A DNA stretch of 64,000 nucleotides from Isoetes taiwanensis (Eukaryota; Streptophyta; Lycopodiopsida; Isoetales; Isoetaceae): assembly GCA_021234155.1 (NCBI GenBank), contig JAJEKV010000004.1, positions 27,131,818 through 27,195,817 on the forward strand. The letters run 5' to 3'. Each line of letters starts with the position of its first letter. Position 1 is the first letter of the stretch. The notes under the pieces are model-generated. The model had not been told where the DNA came from, did not search any database, and worked only from the letters and a program-made list of their open reading frames with translations. Positions 55,490 through 64,000 of the stretch are shown piece after piece. The position numbers and the translations under genes were made by a program.

Positions 55490-56185
55490 CTATCAAGATT
55501 AAAAAAACCTTTGCATCGAAAAATTCTCAAGGGAAAAACCTTTGCAGTTTGATGATACTAGACAGTAATAAATAAGTTTATCCAAAGAAGATCATAGTGA
55601 CTACTAATGACAGCTCAACAATTGAAGGCACGCATCTAAAACCTCAAGTATATATAATGTCAAGTCATGCACAGATGGTGCTATGAGAAGTTGTGGAAGC
55701 ATGTTAGGTAATGCTAATGTCAATAAAGATTTTTGATAATCTCAAAAGCAGAACATCTCAGAAGTGTATTGTTTTCATCTTCCTGTAACTGGCAATATGC
55801 ACAAAATCTCGCCTCTCGGGGCAATTGCGGTCTCTCCATCTACCTGCTTCAATCCATAGTTTGTGGAACTCTGTACAAATTGATGCATAGCTACAAACTT
55901 TTTCTTGGACAAAGAAGCAAGCAAATAAGCTTGTGGTCCCTGAGCGAAAGTGGGGTTTATATGTGCATGATAATGACTAGTTTTAACTTGGACCAAGGAA
56001 TATGCATCCCATATATTTTAAAAAAATGACCATCTAGAAGATGTTCCATAAGCTTGGGGTCAGAACTTGCAAACACCATGCATTCTTCCTGTTGCACAGG
56101 CCAGCGGGCAAAGTATGCACTACAATGCTTTTTCTATTATCTTTTCAATACTACGGGGATTCAGCCATGGTAAGTACTAGAAGAG
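55490..56185. other. non-coding stretch
   Basis: No supported gene. Small open frames at 55733-56029 (+) have no recognised domain. Confidence 0.45.
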
Positions 56186-56189
56186 GGTA

Positions 56190-57180
56190 GCTATCATCCT
56201 TCATGTGATGCATCTTGTTGATATAAAGGATATGGCACTTTATGGCAGAATGTTGAAGAGGCCAAAACCCATCTCTGTAAAAGAATAACATATCGCACTA
56301 TAGTCTTCACTCCTAGGTTGTAAGTGAGCAAGGATTGTTGCACCTGTTCCAAGCTCTTCCTAGCACTAGCACTAATGGGAGGCCCCCACTCTTCAGAACC
56401 ATACACTAAAACAAGCTCTATCAAAGGCTGAAAGAAGTGGGCTTTCTATTCTATTCTATTCTATTCTATTCTATTCTATTCTAACCAGCAGTCGCATGCT
56501 TGGTGATACATTGTTCCCAAAGCGTGTTCTTACAGAATTCTACACAAAAAAACTTGTAGTTATCTACAACTCCAATTTCGTGGCTATCATAGTGCAAAGT
56601 TGAAATTGTATGCCCAGAAGACTGAACTACTACGAGCTTGGTTTTTTAAAGATTAACGCGCAGGCATGTATTCACAAAAAAATTGTGCAGAGCATGTACA
56701 TGTTGTTGCATAGCAGCAGTTGTAAATGCCATAAGTGAAATATCATTAGCATATATAAGTTGCTTGATGATATAGTGTGCCAAATGCAATCCTCCACCAA
56801 CATGATTATCAACCCATGCTTCCAATTGATCAATGTAGAAGCCAAAAAGTGTAGGAGATAGAGGACAATCCTGGTGTACTCCAATATTGCTATTGATTTG
56901 GGTACTTGATACTGGACCATTTCATAGAGCCTATAAACTGTGTTTCGAAGGCCTTGTGGAATCAAGTGCTTGCAATTTCTCTCAAAGAAGTTTTTTAGTT
57001 ACTGTATCAAAAGTAGAATTGAAATTCATAAAGCATACATAGAGATCCTATTTCAAGCTTTGACTATGTTTAATAAGCATATGCAATTCTAGAACGGCCT
57101 GTCCTACAACATAAACTCAAAGTCCCGCCATTCTTATCACCTACTTTGTGAATCGGGACGATCTTACTAATAGCCCAAGT
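56190..57180 (-). pseudogene. RTE-like LINE remnant interrupted by an (ATTCT)n tract
   Basis: Minus strand: CPLSPTLFGFYIDQLEAWVD (about 56880-56810), LIYANDISLMAFTTAAMQQH (about 56760; YANDI replaces Y-A-D-D), a KTKLVVVQSSGH-like segment, then IELVLVYGSEEWGPPISASA and KSLEQVQQSLLTYNLGVKTI (56424-56290). The reading is split at 56446-56483 by the microsatellite. Many stops. Confidence 0.72.
56446..56483. repeat. (CTATT)n microsatellite inside a LINE remnant
   Basis: Seven full CTATT units plus CTA, preceded by GTGGGCTTT, which may be a degraded LINE terminus. It interrupts LINE coding sequence that is recognisable on both sides. Confidence 0.85.
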
Positions 57181-57746
57181 TTTACAGAGTTTAATTGTTG
57201 AAGGTCACAGAAGCATACCAAAAGCAAAAAGTGGCATACTTAAAATTGTTGAAGTAAAAAAAAAACAGAAATTTATTACAACACCAATGGGGCTAGCATA
57301 TACGCTAAAGATACAATCTAGGAGTTTCTGGAAAGAACTAAAAGAGAGGAAAGGGGGGAACAAAAAGCCAGAGAAGATCCATCAGAATACCTAAGGAATT
57401 GACTGGGAAAGATCCCTCGAAAAGTTATATAGGACAGGGGCCACGCCAATACCAATACCTGTGCCACCAGAAGTAACAAAAACCATGCTTCAGCAAACAT
57501 GAAGTAATGACAACACTACAAAAAATGTCTAAGTGGAGCTGCTGAAATGCATCGACACAGTGATAGGGGATCAAGTCACCGAAATATTCAATGGTATAGT
57601 CAAAACAGGGGTACCGGACAGATGGACATACAAGAGGGTAATACCCTTAGAAGCATGATTTCGTTAATTGGAGAGAATAACGCGATTTTGAGAATTTTAA
57701 CCTCAGGGAATCTAGTCAAGCAGAAGTATTTTCTCCTACTTCTAAA
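57181..57746. other. unassigned; A10 run at 57258
   Basis: No gene seen. A poly-A of 10 bp at about 57258 could mark a retroposon end, but no duplication was found around it. Confidence 0.35.
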
Positions 57747-57977
57747 GCACGAGTATCCTTTGGTTTAGTGGTAACACACTAGTTTAGCAATGTGGTCTCG
57801 AGTTCGAGACCGTCCAGAATCGCACTCGGTACTGTTGGGGGTCAAATCCCAACAGACGCAATGTAAGGTAGTTGGGGGCAGGGCCCAACCAAGCAATGTA
57901 GTGCGGTGTGTGGTCACATATCCAGTTGGATGCTGCCTAGTGGCGTGACGTTAAAACTACTATCTATCTATCTATCA
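57747..57977 (+). mobile_element. tRNA-derived SINE with (TATC)n tail
   Basis: A box TGGTTTAGTGGTAAC at 57761-57775 and B box GAGTTCGAGAC at 57800-57810 form a tRNA-like Pol III promoter. An unrelated body (GGGGGTCAAATCCCAACAG, GGGCAGGGCCCAACC) follows. The 3' end GTGGCGTGACGTTAAAACTA is followed by (CTAT)n to 57976. The terminal ACGTTAAAA block matches the LINE end at 52351-52343 (minus strand ATGGACGTTAAAAAATC). Confidence 0.8.
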
Positions 57978-58020
57978 AAATTATTAATTGCCACCCGAGT
58001 ATTACGTGACCACTATGTTT

Positions 58021-58132
58021 GATGGTAGATACATACACCACTATTATTGATGGTCGATACATACACCACTATTATTGATAGTAGATACATACACCACTAT
58101 CATTGATACTAGATACATACACCATTATTATT
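58021..58132. repeat. 28-bp minisatellite, four units
   Basis: Units start at 58021, 58049, 58077 and 58105. Each is GAT(G/A)(G/C)T(A/C)GATACATACACCA followed by (C/T)TAT(T/C)ATT. Only a few substitutions separate the units. Confidence 0.95.
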
Positions 58133-58329
58133 CATGGGTATAAATATACCCGCACTTGAGTGCCGGAGGCTCACCCTCTTGGTAAGAGAAGAGACAAAAG
58201 CGGATCTAACAGATACAATCAAAGAGATGGTAATTAGACACCTGGAGGTACACAAAGAGAAAGGGCTTATAATATGAACCACTGCAAAAGCCCACAATGC
58301 GCATAGCTAAAACCTGATGATAGCGACGC

Positions 58330-58530
58330 ACTCTCGCATGGTCAAGATGCCAAGTATAAGCAAGGTGCTGGTGTCAATATAAAACAAGATAAGCCCTCCA
58401 AAAGGGTTACAATGAATCAGCATGATGCACTTGCAACACCCCTTTGAGATAGCTCCCCCATGCTACATCAGTCCGGTGACCTCATGGCACTAGGGACACT
58501 AATTGTATTCTATTCTATTCTATTCTTAAT
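58330..58530 (+). mobile_element. possible SINE 3' part ending in (TATTC)n
   Basis: GGCACTAGGGACACTAATTG runs into (TATTC)n at about 58506-58526. The end is a loose match to the shared terminus. No Pol III boxes were identified upstream, so this is tentative. Confidence 0.35.
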
Positions 58531-59145
58531 TCAAGAGCAGTTGATAAAAAAGAAGCAACTTGATTCCCCTCCCTCCCTTCCCCAATTTAAGCACTTACGC
58601 TTGCAAACCTTGAAGATCAGGAGACTTTCTATCAGATAAATGTTGCAATCCTTCTTTAACTTCATCCTTGATTGGGAGAATGTTACCTACCAAAGGATGC
58701 ATAAAATTAGGAACTCCAGGATGGTCATACAGTTGAAGCAATTGCTCATATCATTGCTACATAGAAATATGTCTAAAGGTAGGATGTGGTCGATGCAGTA
58801 TTTTGCACCGGAAGGTCCAAGGATCATGTAGCAGCAATTCAAACATTTTCTATTGATGTTCAATAACAAAGTGTGCCTTCTTGTTTTTCAATACATCCTT
58901 AGAATTCTAATTCTTGATGGCATTTTGATGTGCATCTGGATCAATTATTGTGCGCAAATTTTCTCTTTGCTATTTGCAGATCAAACCACATTATTTTTTG
59001 AAAAGAGTTTCCTCCTAGCTCAAGCAACATTGAAAACACATATACCAAAGCATAAGTAAAGCTTCGACAAATGCAACATTACACTATTGGAGAGTTGGGT
59101 AATCCATAATAATACCTTTAAGAGCAGGATCTAATGTATATGTAC
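58531..59145. other. unassigned region
   Basis: Plus-strand frames at 58640-58831 and 58853-59059 look AT-biased, with no recognised domain. No gene is supported. Confidence 0.4.
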
Positions 59146-59688
59146 ATTCTGGGAAAGGACTCGCAAGAGACACAAAACCGGCTGATAGATAGGCTTGTCA
59201 TTCATCACAGCAGTAATATACAATGTTTTGAAGAATAGAGAGGGGTAGCCGACCATAGGAACAATATCGGACTACCCCGTAAAAAGAAATGTGCACAGGC
59301 AATATAGAAGGGTAATGGCGACAACTTCTCATCGGGATAAAAAACCCCGCCCTTTCGGGTTTTCGAGGAAAACCCTAATGAGAAATGGTCGCCAACAACC
59401 TTGAATGTGTTGCCTGGAAAACCGAAGGAGATGAGTTGATGGCGAACATATAATATAGCAGGACCCCAGAAGACGGCGGAAGCCTGCAAGCAAACTCATG
59501 CCTCCCCGCAGCAGGGCGGGAAGGGAGGGAAGCAACGAGAATAGAAGAAGAGCTGCTGTGAGAAGACGCCGATAACCAGTCCGAAAGAAGAAATAGCCTT
59601 ATATAGGAGCTCGTCCCTTCCCAGAATGGCGATCTGAAGGCTCGGATCGATGCTATTCTGGGAAAGGACTCGCAAGAGACACAAAACC
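59146..59688. repeat. 37-bp direct repeat bounding about 470 bp
   Basis: ATTCTGGGAAAGGACTCGCA opens both 59146-59182 and 59652-59688; both end AAAACCGGC. The interval has a CG-richer body with no ORF of note. It may be a solo element with long flanking duplications or a local tandem duplication. Confidence 0.7.
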
Positions 59689-59812
59689 GGCCGACTACCA
59701 GAGAACTTCCTCAAATATAAGCCGATGGCGTAAAACCTGCAAGCAACACAAAGAACTCGAAAAACCACCTGTGAATGGTTAGAGAAAATCCAACATGTAG
59801 CAGAAAAAGAGA

Positions 59813-60190
59813 GCATCACCCAACAGGCTGGAGAACAGCATCACCCAACGGGTGGAAAACAATTACGTAGAAAGAAATATGCGTCACCCTCGAGGTGGAA
59901 ATAAACAGCATCACCCGCAGGTGGAGATAGCATCACCCAACGGGTGGAAAACAATTATGCATCACCCAACGGGTGGAAACAATATGCGTCACCCTCGAGG
60001 TGGAAATAAACAGCAGCACCCGCAGGTGGAGATAGCATCACCCCTATGGTGGAAAAAAGCGTCACCCCACAGGTGGATAACAATCATGTAAAAAGAAATA
60101 TGCATTGCAAAATAACGCTAGACAATGTTATTTACAACATCATTAAATACGATAAATAGAAATGATCGTCACCATCATGTGGAAATAAAC
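59813..60190. repeat. array of about 11 short hairpins, TCACC-N-GGTGGA
   Basis: Each unit is (A/G)TCACC + variable 3-6 bp + GGTGGA. Examples are CACCCAACGGGTGG (59841, 59934, 59963), CACCCTCGAGGTGG (59885, 59990), CACCCGCAGGTGG (59912, 60017), CACCCCTATGGTGG and CACCCCACAGGTGG. Spacers are A-rich, 12-45 bp. A block of three units is duplicated. Confidence 0.85.
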
Positions 60191-60310
60191 AGCATCACCC
60201 AACAAAAAACGGTCCATAAAAAAACGCAACATCTAGAGAAAGATAAGCATCAATGTAAAACTATAAAAAAGAACGTCAAGAACACGAAACAAACTAAAAG
60301 TGGCCATTAG

Positions 60311-60590
60311 AATGTGCCCAATATAACACCTTGTGTACAACAACGTAAGACACGCCACATCTAGATAAAGAGAAGCATAAAAAGGAAAAAATGATCCAAT
60401 AGAAATCCATGTCGCAAAATCTCAATGTGGTGCCAAATGGAATATGCATCATATCCAGATAAAGTTAAATAGCAACACCATGCACAAAATTAGAATGTGC
60501 CCAATATAACACCTTGTATACAATGTTCCACGTAAGATACTCCCTATCAAGACAAAGAGAAGCATAAAAAGGAAGATGATCCAAGTGTAA
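60311..60590. repeat. tandem duplication, spacing 183 bp
   Basis: AATGTGCCCAATATAACACC at 60311 and 60494, each followed by TTGTRTACAA, then AAGAGAAGCATAAAAAGGAA and ATGATCCAA. Confidence 0.85.
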
Positions 60591-62718
60591 AGCCATAAAT
60601 AAGCGCCCCAATAGGAAACATACTCTGGCAAACGAGGGACGAGATGGAGGAAGAGGATGGAGGCATGTTAGTACTAGTCAAAAGGAAGGTCAAGAAGGAA
60701 ATTGAGACGAAAGTTAATTCGGATCCCAACGAAAAACGAAAATGAGGCGTAAGTAGTCAAAGGTGAGGTTATGGCGAAGGAAAAGGAAGAGATGGAGGTC
60801 AAAATGCCAAGGTGGGGGTGGAAGGGAAGGAGGACAGCCATATGGTAAAAAAAAAGACAAATGAAACATAATGGCTAAGTAAAGTCACAAATTATTAAGA
60901 AAGCGAGTGCCATACATATGGTTGGCTATGAGAAAGGAAGTAATGATAAATGGACCAAAAACACAATGACGACGTGAAGTGACATAGATTAGTAGTAAAG
61001 CTAGCCATGTGAGCTACGAAAAAACTGAGGTGTTAGATGGAGTGGGCCCAGTCTGTCAATGGCACTATGTCTCGTGAATGAGGTCGAATCAAGTGCATGG
61101 TTAAGAGGCCTATGTGGAAATAGACAGGCGAACAAAACGATAGAAAGCGAGGTTGAGGTTAGGGGCAACAGAGTGGAAAACGAACTCAAGCGAACGGAGA
61201 TCGAACTTTGGTAGAAGGATATTTATGGATAGAAAGCAAGCAATGGGCCAAGTCAAAAGCAAAAAGGGCAAGATCAAGATCATATAAAAACACAGGTAAT
61301 GGCAGGGCTAATAGAGGACAACCCCTATCGAAAAAACAATATCATGAATGAAGGAAGAGAGGTGCTATATCAAAAAAAATTTACGTGGAAAGCAAAGGCA
61401 ATATTGACCGAAGTTATGGTTAAGGGAAGGATATAATTCTAACGAAACAATATGCGAACGTTAGCAGAAGGGTTGGAAGATGGCCCGTAAAGACAAGTAA
61501 AGACAAGTCAACCTTAAAGACGATCGCCCCATGAATGACGAGACGTCTAGCAAAATATGGTACATGAAGGAACATAGCAAAAATATAAAATCCCAATAAG
61601 AAACTATATACTAGGTGTGAATAAGTGCATAGATAAGAGACCAACAATATCCAAAATGCAATTTTCACCGGGAAAAACAATGCCAATGTAACCTTTAATT
61701 CCATTTGCAAGATGTCAAATGCATAAGATACCGACTAAAAAATGTGCCCTAGGCCAGAGAATAAAACAAAGTATACCAATGTCTGAAGTCCAGCAGTCTA
61801 ATGGCAAGAGGCAAGCACTAAACAAGAGGACAGAAGGGCAATCAAACAACTACGGGGCACGAGCACATCATGCAGGATCGCGCGTGCTGCTCCTAGCCGG
61901 AAGACATCGCGGATATAGGTAAAAGAGACCCAAGTCGATAGAATGGTAAGATGGTGATGCTTGAAGGGAGGAGGTCAAAATGTGAAAACCAAGTCAAAGG
62001 TAAAAGTCACGGCCAAGGATATCGAGGAGATGGAGGTTGAGAGTGCTAAGGTTCGGGGAGGAGTAACGAGGTGAGTCCAATAACCAAGTGATGAAATGGG
62101 TAATGGGAACACAACAACTACATATTGTCATGTGGAAAAATATAGCATGCCAAATCTAGATACAAAATAAGGCAACTCGTGATAAACATTAAAAAACTTA
62201 CTCTGGACAAATAAATGGGCATATCTAGAGATGATAACATAACATATCAAGAGGTCAAGAGTACCAGGACAACAAAGGAAATGCTTTAAAACCAAGTATG
62301 AAGCAAAATGTCCCACCAAAGGGTAGCAAAACAGGACAAGAACTCGCACCAAAATGTAAACAGATACTAGACAAATCCACTTGCAAATCTCAATGCAAAA
62401 ATGACAACCCAATACATGCATATATGGAAAAGTGGTGTAGAAACAAATTTGAGATAGAGCCAATGACCGTAAACCAATAGAAAATATGTAAAAGAAACAT
62501 GTGAAAAAGCCAAATATAGATCCCGAAGAGAAGCACGATGAGACCCAGAATAGAGGAAACAAGAACTAGGCGAGCAAAGAACGAAGAAAATATTCGATGA
62601 AGCTCATCAAAGAAAAAGAAGACATGCTCCCCCCTGATACTCAAAGCTCAATGTCCATAAGGTCCACCATACATGTCCACAAAGATACAGCTCAAAGTTG
62701 CAACATACAACCCATGGC
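60591..62718. other. long purine-rich non-coding region
   Basis: G/A-rich plus strand (GGAAGAGATGGAGGTC-like phrases recur at about 60785 and 62020). No convincing ORF or RNA gene. Confidence 0.5.
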
Positions 62719-62732
62719 AATAGCATCAAAAA

Positions 62733-63646
62733 GATGGGAAGAAAAAAATGTCGTTTCTTGGCGAGCGTCGTCCGCGGCTAGGGCGGATACAAGAGAGAGA
62801 AGGCCGCCCTTGTCTCTCTGATCCGGCACTGCTACGGCAAAGGAGTGATTCAAGATTGAAACCTGGGTACCAGTTGGGGATCTGCCATTTGTCTTCACAA
62901 GATTTCTGGTAAATAAGAATTGCTGGTTTCTTTGTGCTTAGAGCTGCTTCTTGGCGGTCTTTCTGGTCCTTGCAAGTACCACTAACGTGGTCTTTTTGCT
63001 CTAATGCGGAAGCATTATGATTCTTTATAATTTTAGAAGGATTTGGCAACAGCAGTTTCCTTTATTATTATTTTAGATCACACCGAAATTGCACAGTAGC
63101 TTATAAGGTGGAGCAAAATTTTCGCAAGGCTATTAAGAAAAGCAGATTTAGGTTGTAATGTTTGCTGGCAGTTCATATCTTAAGCCAAATTTTAAGGCCG
63201 GATGGAAGAACCCTTTCCTTTCTCTTCTTCTCTCTTGCTGGTGGAGAGGTATAGAGCTGGTTCTTGGAAAGAACAGAGTATACTATCCAATTTCTACAGG
63301 CTTTCTACAAGAAATGAGATTAATTTAGAGAGCCGAGCTAGGGATTTATTTGTGTACAGGAAGAAGCCTTTACATCATAAACCAGACTTTAGGGAGGAGT
63401 TTTGGACTTCTTGGAAGCAATGGTTGCTTTCCTGAGCAGAGAGAGAGAGATGTATTTTTACGTCGTAGCACAAGCCAGCATCCTTTAGGACAAGAAAGAT
63501 GAAGACGTTGAGTTCACTCCTATAGTAATCTTTTTTGTGTATTGAAATATTTGTACTTTTGTGCTGAATTCAAATCTGATCCAGATGGGATCCTGATGTA
63601 ATACTTCCTATATTATGAATATAAACCTTTCATTCAAAAAAAAAAA
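62733..63646 (+). mobile_element. poly-A retroposon (914 bp) with target-site duplication
   Basis: TAGCATCAAAAA at 62721-62732 recurs at 63647-63658 after a poly-A of 11. The 5' end is GC-rich (GGCGAGCGTCGTCCGCGGCT), like a LINE 5' UTR or mRNA leader. A 77-codon frame at 63202-63435 (YRLSTRNEINLESRARDLFV, then FREEFWTSWKQWLLS) is not recognised. A (GA)n run lies at 63437-63451. It could be an internally deleted L1 or an mRNA retrocopy. Confidence 0.75.
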
Positions 63647-63658
63647 TAGCATCAAAAA

Positions 63659-64000
63659 ATCGTAACTACGGAAGAACATTACGGAGAAATCACCAAAATG
63701 ACATAATGAACCCACAACGTATTGTAACGGCTACCAAATGTATCCCAAACAACTTTAGCAAAAAGGAGCTAAAAGTCCCAAATGAAATCAACAAACAATA
63801 AATTACCTTATGCGCACCTTCAAGGTTCCCTAAGAAAGTAAAAAATCCCCGCATATAAAGTGTTCTGGTTCCCGAGACAGATGGAATAAGGAAAATTGGC
63901 ACCTAATCCAATTGCATGACAAATCCCCTTAAACAATGGTCTAGAATAAATTGTTAGCTAAGGAATGGTATACAGCTGCATATGTAACATGGGACTTGGC
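63659..64000. other. unassigned, A-rich
   Basis: No gene or repeat recognised before the end of the window. Confidence 0.4.

Noticed and set aside
57761-57810. Functional tRNA gene
   Set aside because: A and B boxes are present but no cloverleaf with paired acceptor stem can be drawn, and the sequence continues into a SINE body and tail.
59813-60190. CRISPR array-like pattern of short palindromic repeats with spacers
   Set aside because: Repeats are too short and variable, spacers are A-rich and irregular, and the context is a plant nuclear genome with no cas genes.

Overview
The window is nuclear DNA of a land plant with a large, repeat-rich genome. The main evidence is one well-preserved ICE1/SCREAM-type bHLH gene with plant-style GT-AG introns. 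Around it lie plant-type L1 LINEs, RTE-like LINE remnants, chromovirus (Ty3/gypsy) fragments and tRNA-headed SINEs. The sequence alone does not fix the species. A fern or gymnosperm fits the repeat content, but that is inference. There is no bacterial or organellar gene block.

Layout. 0-1.5 kb: minus-strand LINE remnant. 1.5-3.1 kb: degenerate tandem repeat and two foldback/TIR elements inserted near a LINE-type 3' end. 3.5-6.1 kb: the five-exon SCRM/ICE-like gene on the minus strand, with a purine/pyrimidine-biased leader and promoter to about 7.4 kb. 7.4-10.5 kb: no convincing gene. 10.58-11.54 kb: 5'-truncated L1 with a 14-bp target-site duplication. 12.2-13.1 kb: LINE scraps. 13.5-21.7 kb: near-complete but mutated L1 (ORF1, EN-RT-zinc knuckle ORF2, an extra 3' reading frame, poly-A). 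21.7-22.7 kb: gypsy gag/protease remnant. 23.5-25.9 kb: decayed DUF7869-type transposase-like gene on the minus strand. 26.5-29.2 kb: repeats, an acidic ORF, a large foldback and a DUF8039-like exon.

29.3-34.5 kb is the most unusual locus. It is a plus-strand, intron-bearing, partly frameshifted gene. It appears to encode a lysine-rich N-terminus, a ParB-like segment (IDGHH), a large methyltransferase-like middle segment and a C-terminal FCP1/NIF-type HAD phosphatase domain. Two of its introns are built largely from a palindromic 13-bp motif family (CACGCCAGGCGCG) that also forms a 304-bp foldback upstream. I saw this family only between 27.7 and 33.8 kb.

35-44 kb holds chromovirus integrase/chromodomain and protease pieces, paired tRNA-headed repeats and long A-rich non-coding DNA. 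45.5-47.6 kb is a two-armed minisatellite: (GAATCT)n-like in the left arm and (AGATTC)n-like in the right, with a 479-bp higher-order period. 48.5-52.2 kb is bounded by about 130-bp inverted repeats. 52.4-55.5 kb is an L1 copy with a perfect 19-bp target-site duplication. 56-64 kb has an RTE-like LINE remnant, a tRNA-derived SINE, minisatellites, an array of short hairpins and a poly-A retroposon with a target-site duplication.

A theme across the window is a shared retrotransposon 3' terminus, roughly GTGGACGATAAAAT followed by a variable 4-5-bp tandem tail (ATTCA, ATTCT, ATTC or ATCT). LINE remnants, a SINE and a 27-bp micro-insertion all carry it, so LINE machinery appears to be seeding microsatellites here.
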